Assembly: GCA_002633005.1 (NCBI GenBank)
Contig: NMRA01000116.1
Span: 344,474 to 404,473, forward strand
DNA length: 60,000 bases
Source: Phoronis australis
Taxonomy: Eukaryota > Phoronida > Phoronidae
Direction of reading: 5' to 3'
The notes under the pieces: generated by a model
The model's database searches: none
What the model was told of the DNA's origin: nothing
The model's input: only the letters and a program-made list of their open reading frames with translations
Shown here: piece by piece, positions 30,891-45,800 of the stretch
Position numbering within the stretch: the first letter of the stretch is position 1
Layout: every line of letters begins with the position of its first letter
Translations under genes and position numbers: made by a program

Positions 30891-33800
30891 CTGTAATATT
30901 ACCACAGCTCTTTAAGTCACTAACATGTCATTCTTGTGGAGGTTATAGTAGAACACAGGCAAAAATATAACTCAATTAACCTTTTCAACCCTTGCATATA
31001 CAAGCATTCCATCAATGGCTTCCTAGTTAAATATCAAGCACTTTGGAAAAGCAGACTTTTGCTTAGAAAGTCAGGCTTAAAATTCAGGATCAAATTTAGC
31101 ATTTGTTGAAAAATCAAGGTCTTTTCAGGAACATTTCCACAAAATTTAGGAACAAGAGCAACGCAATGCCTTGATATGCACCCACAGCGCACCATAAACA
31201 GTATGTTTCTAGGGGTGCTTATCAGGATCGTGTAAGGTAAAAGGAGACAACAATTTGACCACAACAGATAGCTGAAATAATCACAATGGACAAAAAAGTG
31301 TTTAGGTTGGTACCTCACCTTTCAAAACTAACATCAGAACAAAAATTTTGAAAAATGAACAATTTTCAACATTTGCAACTAACAAAGAAATAAAACCTAC
31401 CACAAAGGGACACGTCACTAGGCATCTAAGAAAAACTAGCCCACTGCGTTTCATAAAAAAGAATTATAAGGTTTGTCAGATACAAAGATAGAACACAAAA
31501 TAACATAACAGATGCGAGGAATCTGCTCAAAACTGGAAGCTGCCATCAGCTAGAAATGGAACGGCTACATGGGGATGCTGCAGGAGTCAAATCTACTTGA
31601 AAATTGACTTAGAATACTAGCGCATTGCCGTTTCATACCTCTGAGTCAAAGTTTCGTCATGTAATCCATAAATCCCATTTTTAGATATCATTCAGAAATG
31701 CTTTTCTTCCCAAAAGCACTAAAAAGAATCATGTAAAAACCAAAATGGACACCAGGTGACGCTGCAGAGTCAACTTGCCCAAATTTGCCATGTGCCAGAG
31801 CATTGCCATCACGTTGAAATCTGTCACTCTTCTCTAAATATCATCCGATAACACTCTTTTCCCAAGATACTGAAAAGCCCCACCCCTGGCCAAGGTGGCA
31901 GGGGCGCACTGAAGGGAGGCATGCACTACCCTAGCGATGTCCTACTACACCCTTGTGCCAAGACAACAAGATAATGCAAAATCAAGACCCACCTTTAAAT
32001 AAGCCATGGTGACAAGTGGCAATAGTGTGAAGGGAACCAGATAGAGGAGAGCGGGCTGGGCAGCACGGAACACTTCTGATGAGACTGTGGCTGTCAACAG
32101 ACCTGGTAACAACACCAACAGGGTTTAGACTCAAGAGATGACGAACCTAAAGCGTTAACACTGGTGTCTCTCAGAAAAATCTTTGTCATATCCACGCACT
32201 ACATCAAACTATTGCGATCAATGTTAGCTAAGCACAAAGTTGTAGAGAAATACACGATGTTAGCTAAAACAGTGGTGGACGATGAAAAACTGGCAGAAAG
32301 TAGCAGGTGAACATAACAACAGTACTTTATGTGGCTTACACACAAAAATAATAATAGCAGCGAGTAGAAATACAACTAACATAGTCACAATAAATTAATT
32401 AAATGTCAATTATGTACTGGATTGTTTGACAGGAATGGCTCACCTAAAAAATAGCCAATCAAAGAGCAGTGAAAGTACGTGACTTTTTGATAGACCGTCG
32501 GAGGTGGCGGTAGACCTGTCTCTAGTGAGTTAACCTGGGTTTTCTTGTAGGAGTCGTAGCGCATAACGAAGCAGAGAAGAAGGCCGGGCATGACAATGTC
32601 ACCGAGGCCGAGCATGGAGAAGTGACCCGCGTTCTGCATACTGCAAAATAGCCAAGACAAAGAGCTTCAAACACAACACATGATTAGAGAATAAGACAGG
32701 AATTAAGACTGAGGTGTTTAAGCAACAACATGCAAATTCTGAGGTCAAATCAATGCAATTCAACTTCATGCTGTTGTGAACTTCAAATTCTTGTGTCAGT
32801 AAGAAACTTAAGAAAAGAAGTTTTGCTGCAAACCAATCAAGTCTTAAAAGTTGTTTACCTTCTGTGCTATGGATTCTTTTCAATTCTTTGGGAGCACACA
32901 ACAAAGGACACATTACAGACAAACAATTATTTTTCACATCGCAGTTTATCTTAACATCTGTTTTGGACAAATTCTTTCTGGTTTAAAAGGATTCCAAATT
33001 GGGTTTTGGCCTGTTAACACATATTAAAAACTACTTTTCCATCCAATTCTCTGATACAAAATAATGCTCTGTAATCTCTGAAAACCCACAAAAGTTCACA
33101 GGAAAATTTGAAACTCCTTTCAAAATCTGCTAAATGGGCAAGCGCGACCTACACTTTCAGCGAATTACACGGCAACTGTGGTGAAAGACGACCCTCCAAG
33201 AACCATAATATCCAATTTGCGACACAGGGAGTATGAGCATTTAGTCGGCTCCTGCTGTCATCGTTTAAGATTGACGCCATTGATGCATTAGCAAGTGACA
33301 GAATAAGGATTGGTTGAAATCAACAAAACAGGGTTCAGCATCCTTTTAAATGAAAATAAAAATACTTAATCAGTGAAACATTGACAAAATTTCATTGGAA
33401 ACTCAGCCCGTTTCACTGCACCATGTGTGTGACAATAGATTTGTACAAGACCCGCTGCAGTTAAGTTTATAAGGAGCAATGGTCTGAGGTCCTTTTTGTA
33501 GAGTAGAGCAATTACCGCATCAACAAGGACTTCACAGCAATAAAGTACTGGCAAAAATAAAAGGCAACAGTCGTAAATAAAAGTGCCCACAATTTGACAA
33601 CCAGTCTGATGCCTGTTATTCATTGGAGAAAACTGGTTCTCAAAATGCGGGCATGTTATATCCAATTATTACCAAATAAATTGATGTATCACAGAGCAAA
33701 TAGGTGCTTTTTTAAATTGTTTGATGTCTGAAATTGAATTCCTCGTGAAACATTTAGTTAAGATCAATTGTTACCTGAACAAATACATGAAAATTAACCA

Positions 33801-36800
33801 AAATAGTTTTGTTAAGTTTTGGTTCTCGGGTAACCATTGAAGTACCTCTTTGAACCGTGGCAAATAATTGGCCTGCGAGTCGTGATGCTGGACAAAAGAC
33901 CGCAGTAACACTTACCAATGGACAAGATGATATCTGGATTTCGCCTCGATTTGATAACCCGTCATCTGGATTTGAAACCAAACACAAGGTTTTCCTAATG
34001 TTCGAAAGTCGAAATGGTATGGCCTTTTAGTGAAAAAGGCACCAGCTACTCACTTTCACCTGAGTTAAGTGGTGTTAGAGCAGACAGTGCAGAGCTAACT
34101 TTAATGCCAAGACAGTGTCTATGACGCAGTAATTAGTCACTTACCTGGGGAACACCAGTTTGCCAGGAAGAGACAACTTTGGTGCATCTCTCATCAGACC
34201 GTTGATATGAAGTTTCTTGGCGAACAAGCCGACAGGGTTGTCAGCTGGCCGTGTGGCCACCTTGACCATCACGTTGGTGCTAAAGATGTAGGACGAGAAG
34301 AACACCTGGAACACGTGAGACGAGCAGCATGGATTACAGGTGAGATGACCAACAAAGAGTACAGGTGAGATGACCAACATGGAGTACAGGTGAGATTACC
34401 AACAAAGAGTACAGGTGACATGAGCAACATGGGAGGGATTACAATAAAAATTAAACATTGTCAATGGAAGAGTTAGCAAACTTGTTTGCATGTCATATGA
34501 ATGCCTCTATGTTTTTCTATAAATACACAGCAGTTTGATTTTAAAGCTGTTCATTAACAATATCTCTAAATGAGATGGCAGTGTGCATCTGTGTAGCCAT
34601 CATCAAGCTCGAACTAAATCGAGAGTCAGACAGCCTTGTTCAATTTTACTACCAAGGCAGTGCTGTGTAATGCATATTGGTGGTGTGAAACCTTGTGTCT
34701 GCATGAAAAAGGATCTATATAAAGCAAACAACAATTGAGCGTTTTTTAATAATCCTTTGGCACAATCATACACCACTGAATTGACATAATATATGTCAGG
34801 TGCATTTCACTACCAATACAAGATCAAGTACTTTTTCTTTATATGGCGTTTCATAACAATGCCAAGCATTGATGTTTTGGGGAGTATTGTTGAGGATGAA
34901 AGGCTGACTTTGATCCAGGACCGGTACTAACACCACAGATTAACTTTGCAATAAACAAATGGACTAAACAACATTGCAATGGTGTATGAGGTACAAAGGT
35001 TAATTTCTGTGTCATTGGATTTACTGGCAGGTATTGCTGTCAGTAACACCTGTTACGTGATTTTTTTTAAATATTCACCAGTCTACCACTGCAAACAATC
35101 CATTTTATTCATTAACCGACCACATACACCATACTTTAAATTTAAAAAAAAGCATGCCTAACATTTTCAGAGCCCTATCTTGCGTTAACTTCAATGACAC
35201 ATGCATCAAACTGTGATAACCTCAGTGCCAGTTAATACTGAACTAACGCTACTCTGGTACCGGAGTTAAGTTGGTATGAAAAGATCTTAGGTCTAGATAT
35301 CTATAAAACAAGCCAATGAGTTTCCAACGTAACAGGTGTGAAAATGGCGCAAATAATGATGAGCGATAGTACAAAAACCTTACCCAGAATACATCATAAA
35401 TGAGTAGACCAACTAACAGCAGTGTAGACACTTTTAAACTGGGAAGACGGACTAAAGCAATGAACGCCACACACAGACCCATGCCAAGTGCTGAAAGATA
35501 TACAGAAATTATATGATACAGCATGAATTAGACGAATCATTTTACTTTCGTTTAAGGTTATGCAGGACCCTAGAAAAATGCCAAATTTATCTTTTTTGTT
35601 GCTAAATTTCACTTACAAGATATGGTCACACGACCCCACCAATGACAGATTGGTATAAAGTCAAAAATAACATGCTATAGTCTTTTTACTTTCAGAAAAT
35701 ATATACGTTACAGCTTTGTACATGTTTGGCTATATAATTATACAGAACTGTGGATAACGTCCTACATAACTTGAGACATGAAACAACTAACAGTAACTGA
35801 CACCGCTTTATTCTCCTCATAAAAACCAATATTGAGACAGAAACACTTTACATAACTTACTTAGATTTTCATCAACAGGAACAAAATGGAAACTTTATAA
35901 CAGAACATAAGAACTAAAATGTCGACATCTTATCCTTTACAATCAATACGTCTCGGCATGAAATTGAAAAAAAAAACCTATCCTGATATTGGAAATTGAA
36001 GATTTTTTAACAATGCACTGCCATTTGAACCACACCTGTACAAAAGAAATTAGTTCTCACACATCATTTAAGAAAAAATATATCATATGAAATATTTCAT
36101 CTGGAAGCAAGTGATCCTTGTTCACCTGCTAATGCACCCAATTATCCCTAAGTACGTAACTTTAAAGGTGAGCAATAAATCCACGCCTTCTCTTAAAAAT
36201 CAACTTTCAAACTGTCTGATAATTTATTATTGATTTAGCTTAGGCTTATTAACTTATTACTCATCATGGCAGGTCAGTTTCGATTACCAAAGGAGGAGGC
36301 CATCTGGGGAATTCAATGCATTTTATTACGCAACCAATTTCAAAAAGGATAAGAATGCCAAGACCTAGATTTGGAAGAGCAAAGATGTTTGTAAAGACAG
36401 TTTTTGACACCTGAACACAGTATATGATTAGTTTAACATATATATATATATATGTATATGTATATGTATATATACGCTAAGCAAGTTTCATTATAATATT
36501 GAGCAGGGCCTTGTGTCAATAGCAGTTATTGCAATGGAGAGCAGACGTTAGTGCAGCACACCATGACTCACCATCCATGAGTAACCAATGACCAGTGAGC
36601 ACCCAGACACAGACGATGGTGAGTGAAAGACAAAATGACATGAGCTCAGCCGCTGTGAACCGACCGCAACAACCAAAGGACATTCTGAAATGATCAACAA
36701 AATAGTACAGTGAACAGCGGAAAAATTCTGCAGCGCATGCTATGGCTTCAGTTGTTGCATTAAAGGAAGCAAAAAATAATTAGTGAAATAACCCTTTTTT

Positions 36801-39800
36801 CATTTTTCAATGTTGCTTATGCAGAGAGACATTCAAGGTATTGTCTAATTGCAGCCATGGCGCAATCCATGTGCAAGGTCAAGCAGTGGGTAATTTGGTG
36901 TGACACACCTTTTATGAAAAACTGAGAAAATAAAAAAAAGAAAATTAAGCTCCCTTCTCTAATTGGTCAGATTTACCGCGGCTAGTCCCAACAACACAAT
37001 TCGCTGAGGGCACCACACCACTGATTAGCATTGACTTCCAGCAAAAATAAGAACCACTAAAGCTGTATAGATACATATAAATTCCAAGTGATCATTTTTG
37101 ACCATATACAAAACAGTTTTAGTTTGTTGTTCATACTCAATACCAACAAATATAAACAAGACTAGATTTGAAATTTTGCACCTGAAAACTTTAATGGAAA
37201 CTTGGTGATACAGTGAAAACAGTAGCAAGTTATTCTTGAGCATTTGATATTGTTTAACAAAAAATTTAATAATATCATGCACTGCAGATAACAAGTTCAC
37301 CGTATGACCTCTTATTCCATGCAATATGTTCAGACATTTCACTGATAAATGTCTGATTATATTTTATAATGGTTTTTATGGAAGCCATACACACCCCTTA
37401 ACAGCCTGAAGCCCCATCTATAATCAGTACATAACAGTCAATCTGACTTTTTTATGACTTCATATAAATATGTGGATACAGGTGGCGTGCTGCTCAGACT
37501 CTTGTGTTTGCGATCTACATGACTTGTAATAATGTTGATCAATGCTTGCTACACACACTCCTGACTTAATTGAATGACGTCACTGACTCCAGTAGGAAAA
37601 TGTCATTGTCTAGAACATTTCAGTTAGAACGTACCAAAACAGAGAACACAGAACGAGACAATATAAAAATACTGAAGAAATTTACAAGGTGCAGTTAACC
37701 CCAAATCTTGAATGTTCAACTCAATGCTGGAGCGGTAAAATTAGAGGTAAGTAGGCGCCCAAAGTCCACCGTATCACCTTGAGCACTGAACTTAACTTAT
37801 AGTGCGTAGGCGCTCTTTGTAATTTACTGGTATTCAAAATGATTGAATGATTGGCCGAGACTTTTAAAACCAATTCAATTTAATATATTTAACCAAGTAC
37901 CAACCAATGATTAGAAAAGAGTGAACTTTTTAGAATAGCCATACTGGGAATTAATATTATTTTAGCTTTAATATTTCATCAATCACTGTTAAAACTCCCA
38001 TCATTGGATGTCTACTGTACAGTACAGCCGAAATCAAGCAAGGGCAATATTCATATGAGGACCTCAATGAATTGATCTACCAAATAGCGCTCTGACCCTC
38101 TACACACAAACACATGACAGGCCAAAACAAACCAGTGATAACCTGACTGGCAGATAACATTTCTATCACAAAATCACACCATAAGATGACAACATTACAA
38201 AGTCCAGTCATAACAAGTCACCTCTGTATAAGGATAACAGGAACCAAAGATATCAGGGACTGGGGTCCAATCTTTGCACTCAGGAATCCAACTCAAAATT
38301 ATTTATGGCAATTTCTGTTCTACCTTTGTACGAACTCAAGTGTCTATTAGTCTGCGTTCAAGTACATTATGGTTAAAACAAGAGTTTTCTAGTCGAAGAT
38401 TGCAATTGATAACTTCAAGATTTGTGCTACAAACCCAAGTAAAAACTCGAAATTTCCAGTTCCAACTCAAACATTTTGTCTTAATGCTAGGGTTATCAAG
38501 AGCGAACCATAATTCGACAGTTACCCATGGAAGCCAACACAACAGTAGCACAGAAAATGCCAAAAATAATTTCCAGTTCAATTTTGAGTAAAAAGATAAG
38601 ACCCTGGACCCAAGATTTCCCTCTGTATTAGGGATGGGTTCTGTCAGTACAACAATGTTTACAAACATACTGTGACAGGCTCCCACAGACAAACTGTTTA
38701 AACTCTCCATCACAGTTGAACTTTGAAATCATGAGGGATCTAATACACATGAAAATTCAAAGTCAATTTTTACCTGTACTGGGTTCCTCATGTGTCTCCT
38801 TTAGAATTATCAATGAATGCACTTTGGTATAGCTTCTAGTAAATGGTAATTGTAATTAGACTGAGGAATAAATTCACAGCACATTGCCACCACTGGGAAA
38901 TTATGGCCCGAGAAAACACATCTGAAGGTTCCCGGTAATCACATTCTACATTTGGCCATCCGTCAATGAAAATCTGTGTAAATATAACGTTTGTTTCACA
39001 GTACATAAAAAACAGTACCAGAGAATAAGTTCCACTCTAAAATAGCTATCTTAACCGCTTATGTATAGCTATAGTTTAAGCATTTTTCAGAGTATCTCCC
39101 AGTTAAAACCATTATGGCTACCTGGCATATGATTCATTCTACGTCTTTCTGCAGGGGAGGTAATTAGCCAACTTATTAATTAAGCTTACGGTATATCCTA
39201 CCATTCATATAAGTGTTGAGTAGTGGTATAGGGAAAAGGATTTTGAGAGATGGGATCAAAACGACAACTTTGCAACTTCAGATCAATTTCATTTTCTTAC
39301 AAAAATGTACAATGAAGAATTTAAGGCTAAGAGGATACAAAAACTTAATTCTAGAAGAAGCAAAAATCCAAAAAATTATTAAATATACCACCCTTAAAAA
39401 CGTTGTTCTCCATTAACGCCTCCTCTGAGGCATTACAAGTATTTTAAATAATTTAAGTGGACACAGCATGACATAAATGAAGGCTGGGGTAATATATTCC
39501 CCACAGAGGACTTAATTGTTTCCTGAATATACAGAGACAATTAGTATTGAGATCCAGACAATGAGGGTAAATCATCACATTCACTGATTACCAGCATGTT
39601 CTAATGACAAGGAAATATGAGGGTCACGGTGAAATCACATTCAACAAAAGGATTTCCTAAAAGGAATTATTTGTTATTGTGTTTAACAGAATTTGCTAAA
39701 TGCACGACACTTCTCATTGTTTACAGTCTTTATTCCGTTGCGTTCATACTTTCGGAACAAAACTCTGCTCTCAACTGAACATAGATACAGTAACTGACCT

Positions 39801-42800
39801 AGCGACATAATTAACTAAAGACACTACCATCAACTACTACTTCATAACATATCTAGGTGAATAGCCCAGGGTCGAGTTAAATAATGCCAGTACTATGATA
39901 AAAAAGCAAAATCTTGTGAGATATAGCAGTGTATTTTCAATGAGAGCTAGATTTTTCTCCTAGAATTTTCTCACAGCAAGTCAACTATTGAACTCTGTCC
40001 AGGTTATCATAACACTGATAGCAAGTATTATGTAATACACCAATAACACCTGAGATATCTGCATGGCTCCAATGATAGTTTGCTGGATGAACCCTTTGTA
40101 CAAACCAAACATGAAAGAGAAACTGTCTGCTTTTGCCAATACTTTTCTCTAAAAACTACAAGATTAGTTTATGCAAGTCACAAGCTTATGTTTTGCATCT
40201 GCTTAGCACACAACAGTGCAAAAAGAGTGTTATGGTTTATTGCATTTCTCAACACAAATGGATACAAGAAAATTAAGAACACTTGCAGCTGAAATTTGGT
40301 AAAATTTTGATAAGACAGCCAATAAATACAAAAGCAACGTAAAGCGAAGACCTCTTATGGCCAGATGGCCCACAGGATTTGCGAAGATGTTCAGCAGATC
40401 AATGAACATTCTAAAGGTTTGGTCAAAGTTTGGATAGCTGAACTCATTAACAAGGACAAAGTCACAGATTTCTATCAAATTCTCAGAACATGAATGCAAC
40501 TATACATTATGTAGCCTTACTGCTTACTGGTGAAATTGGTAAGCAACAGGCGTTGATATTTTTTTAAATAGATGAGGATTAATAGACTTGCTGTCAGTTT
40601 TGCCCTTCTGACCTTTATTCAACCAATAATTACCGAAGTTATAACTGACTAGTAATAATAAATGAGATGTAACCGATTGCAAAAGGTTGGTATTTGATCC
40701 TGCACCGACTCCATGACCTTAGTTCACCAAGGGTGTAAAAAGTTTCATTTTGGCTACTTATGGTGTGGGGAAAATATAAAATAAGCATCGAGTTTGTTTG
40801 AAAAAAAAATAGAAAGTGCCGAAAACATCTCGGGGGCTTGAGGTTGTATTTGGCGAGTTAAGCAACTAAAATTTGAAATCATGTTTGAAAAGTGAAGCTT
40901 GAGCTAAAGCCATCGTCGGCAATCTGAGGTCACATTCGGTATTTGGCTAATCATACAAAGAATTGAATATTTCAGCTGATGCTCAAGTAGACAGACCTTG
41001 GCAGGTAGTTTCAATGACAAGTTAATTCTAATACCCAGTTTCATATTACTGTTTACACTGTAGTTTTAAAGACTTGACAAGTGTCTACAATAAACTAAAG
41101 TCACTTACTTCTGCGTATTTGCACAAGGCCTCAATATATACTGGCACATTGGAAGGAGGAGAAAGGCGAAGGCCACTGTGGCTAATACTACAAAGGAACA
41201 CAAGATAACAACTTTAGTGCATCACAAACATTGGGCACCGCATGGCTAATCGGCCAGTACTGTGGAAATTTACAAAGTCGTAATTTGGCTAACTTTAGAA
41301 CAACATTTATCAAAAACGGCTCATCAGACACATATGAAATTTTCAGATCATATGCACTAGTCTCCAAAATTCTATCTTAATGATCATTTCTTAAAATGTT
41401 TCGCTTATGTATTTGATTCTATGCACAATTTCATCTTTCAGAATGTTTCCAAATGTTGCAAAAAGCAAAAGTTTTTGAGATTTCATCTTATTTTACATAC
41501 TGTCAAAAATGTACCTACCTTAACTCAATAAAATTTTGGTTTTCTAGATATTAGGAAAAAATGCACACACTGTTGACCACTGAAGCATGATGATAAAGGT
41601 AACATACTTAAACCAATTAACAACAATGACTGAGTCAAAATCATGAACTTAAATAGTTTTATGAGGCAATGAATTTTGTGTGTAAAGATAAGCCGGATGA
41701 ATATCTTTGAGACACTAAATTTCCAACATGTCTGAAAATGATCACACAATTTCGAGTTCCAAAATTTTCGAATGTCGAGAAAATCCTGCTTCAAATTGAA
41801 CTTTTCTAAAGTACACAGCCTGATGCAGTTTCAATAACCTCTGCTACAATCTTACCGAGTCTGATGCTTTCACAACTTGTCTAAAATCAGAAAACGCAGA
41901 ACACTTCAAGACATACTTACTTGCTGTACAAAGCGCGAACACCATTTGTAACGAATCGAAGAAGAGAAACATGACGAGAAGCGAGAGTGAAGCACCAATG
42001 GGAAGGAACATAGCCTGACACGTGTCTATTGTCTGGGAGCCTGTAATGATAGAAAGATAACAGAATCGTAGCAATCAGTCTCATCCCAATGTCCTCCCCA
42101 ATTACTTGTTGTAAGATGCATTGTCTAAATTTCAGTCATTATAAGGGAAGGCATCACTCTGTATTTAATTCATTTTTGGTTTAATTCAATTTACAAGTTA
42201 TCCTCCAGATAAATTAAAGTTAATTAAATTTCCCCCAGTTCTAATTAATTATTCATGAGGCATTCATGACCTGGCTATTTCCTTGCCTGGTTTATTTACA
42301 AGCACACTTCGGACTGTGTTCGACATCGGATGCACCATTGCGTGCATCAGCTAGTTACAAGTTAGACCTTTATTTGCCCATCTCTGAGTCTTATTCAGGA
42401 CTGCTAGCAGTTGTTGCATACAGCAACGTGAGCACCATGGCCTCTCAAAGAATGTAGGAGGCCACATTCACAGACTTCAAGAAAATGACAAAATCTGTCA
42501 GATTTGGCTTAATTGTGTAAGGATGCAGTGTCGCCCGTTCACACCACGATTACTACCTGTGCAGCAAACATTTCTTATTGTCGCATTACGAAATGGACAC
42601 GCATGTAGAGATCATAAAGGCGCCCGCTAAACCTGTTCGGAAAGACGCCATACCACTGAGTGAGACTCACAACTGCCCTTTGAGCCACCAATTTTGAGAG
42701 TAATTATTATGGGAGTTTAAGTGCAGGATTTACACTTTACCACTGACTGAAATTCCTCACGACAGTGGAGTTGTGACGCCAGTGCGAAAGCAACATCATA

Positions 42801-45800
42801 ACTTCAGAGGGCATGCCAGTACTGCAATGATTCATCTCCAAACAACAGACTTAACCAAATGGCAGTCAACAGGGCTTTGATATGTGCCTAACGCGTATCG
42901 AAAATTGACAGTTATATACTAAAGGGTGCTCATATTATTAAACATTTCAACTCACTAGAGTCAGCAACACTAGTGAACTCAAACTTGAGTATGCGGTGTA
43001 GTCTTCCCTAAATTGGCAAATCCAGTAACGGAAGATATTGAGATTGTTTCAAAATATGGAATTACAGGACTGTGTAGAACAATCCTACTGATCGATGAAA
43101 GTCATATTTATCTTAATAGACGTTAATTTTGCAAGATGATTAATCATTCATCAAAGGGGTTTGACTGAGAGATATAGAGACGAATATCAGAAGTCATACT
43201 AAACTAATGAAACTGCCACTCAAAGGAAGCACAGCAAAAATTGAACTGTCCAATAATAGCTACGAACTAATTCTCTCCTGGAAAAATTTCCGTTCATTTT
43301 TACGATTTACGGATACTGAAGCAAACGCGAAAAACTGGAAATGCCACTGGCACACAGCAGTAGATGAAGTAGTCCAAAAAATCAACGTCGGCCAGGTTTC
43401 CATCAGTGGAAACATTTTTGAAAAATTACGTAACAATTATACAAATTGTATGATAGAAAGAAAGGTGTATGCTTACAATGCACACCAAAATACTAAAATT
43501 GCGACTTGGCACATGGGAACATGACAGCGCCATGCAAAAATGGGCAGGTGCAGGCTTTATGTTTATAGAAAAGTTTATTTGATCTTAAGAAATCGAACAA
43601 ATAGTGATACAATTACTGTCACAAATCGACAACATTATGTGCATTATATATTTTAAGTCTGTCGAAACACATCCATCAAATTTCATGAAAATCCAAAGGG
43701 GCATGATAGTTACACAGGCAGATGAAAAAAGACAAAAAGGCCACAAGGGGGCACACTCCAGGTAACTCATGCTTTTATTAAGAGGAACACACCAGTCCAA
43801 CCAAATTCCATGATGAACCTTTAAGAACGTGGTAGACACTGAGGCAGGTGTAAAAAATAAAACTACAACTGGAGACACAGCGATAGTTGGATTCATCTGA
43901 AAATCAATGTCTGCCATGCTCTCTCAAATTTCATGGCAATCCTTCACTGAACTTAGTAGATATTGAGGCAGGTGCAAATACATAATAAAACTACCACTAG
44001 GGAGAGTATCAGTAGTCGTATTCACCGGAATATTAATGTCTGACATGCTCCCTTCACTAAAAACATATTTCCCAAATTTCATGACAATCTTTAATTGAAC
44101 TCTGTAGGTCTTCAGGGGTAAAAAAACTAACACCAGGGGGCAGCTCTTTCAAATTCAGTAGGCCCCGACTGCAAAATTTTGAAAAAAGATTCAGTGACTG
44201 ACTTGGTAGACACAGGCAAACGGAAAAACTTACAATTGACACTAGATGTAACAGAAGTAGTCAGATCCATCCAAAAGTTGTCATCCATCCATCGTCATGT
44301 TTATAAGAATACAATTGCCAAATTTCACAAAGATCCAACGAGGTGTTTGGGGGATGCAGTGGGTGACGCTGCACTCAGACGATTACAGTTTCGGCCCACA
44401 TTCATGTATGCAAGTGTATAAAAAGTCAAGCAGTCGAAAATTTCAGAAAGTGAAGCAAACATTGCAGAGTGCTTTAGTTTACAAATATACATTTCCATAG
44501 TGCAAATTGAGCAGTCAACACAGACACTAAATATACTATGCCTCCATGCAGATAACTAGGAATATTGTGGATAACCTGAAGACTGATAAGACGTGTATGG
44601 ATTCCCAGGTTACTAGCCACTACTGGAATATTTAATCTCAGAATATCCCAAGGCTATAGTTAACAAGTCTTTCACAAACTGAATGCAGTCAAAGGATTAT
44701 TAAAGAACTGAATAGAGATATCATGAGCCGAACAGTTAATAACGAGAAGATTATTGGACGAGGGCATGAAATAGAACATGTGCACTTTAACTGGCTTAGA
44801 AAATATGAATTGTCGATTCTTCAGTTTTCATTGGCTAAAATACGACCCATATTTATTGCTGCAAAAATTCACCTTGCCTTGGTTGCTGGTAGACATGCCG
44901 AAGAATTTGCAAATCATTCACACATTCAGCAACCATGTACGACAAACGAAACGAAAACAGCCGCCAGGCAACACGCCAGCTGTGGACTTATCTACCAAGG
45001 TTCACACTTTCCCATATGTCAGATTAAATTCTTTGGGAACATCTAACCCTGTTCCTGTCTTCACAAGTTCTTGATACTTTCCTTGTAGCGCGCGAGAGCA
45101 CGCATTTTTCCTTCTCAAACCTTCGCATATATTTTAAAATCTGTGACGGGGATAATTGGCCTGAGTTAGAGCTTATGCATTCTAAGGATATTTTACAGTT
45201 AACCCTGATTCCATAAATACAGAAGCCATTTCACAAATGTAGTTCATACAATGAACTACAAATTAACTCCGTCCAGTATTAATAAGCCATTTTTTAAACA
45301 AAAATCCGATTGTTGAAAGCTAGACAAACTGTACTTTCCCCTTGACCCCTTCTAACCCCCAAGAAGTGCCCATTACATCACTCTCTTGGAGTTCCTTACC
45401 TTCCTCCTCATTAGGGTACTCTCCCTTGACCCCCTCTACACCCCAAAAAGTGCCCCCNNNNNNNNNNNNNNNNNNNNNNNNNNNNNNNNNNNNNNNNNNN
45501 NNNNNNNNNNNNNNNNNNNNNNNNNNNNNNNNNNNNNNNNNNNNNNNNNNNNNNNNNNNNNNNNNNNNNNNNNNNNNNNNNNNNNNNNNNNNNNNNNNNN
45601 NNNNNNNNNNNNNNNNNNNNNNNNNNNNNNNNNNNNNNNNNNNNNNNNNNNNNNNNNNNNNNNNNNNNNNNNNNNNNNNNNNNNNNNNNNNNNNNNNNNN
45701 NNNNNNNNNNNNNNNNNNNNNNNNNNNNNNNNNNNNNNNNNNNNNNNTGCTCTATATTCAGTGACCTACAATACAGACACATTGACTTCAAGTTACGACT

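Noticed and set aside
32599-32970. 123-codon minus frame
   Set aside because: Mostly intron read in another frame upstream of the GxGD exon of SPPL3.
43207-43524. 105-codon plus-strand frame in an SPPL3 intron
   Set aside because: No motif recognised and no promoter or splice support.
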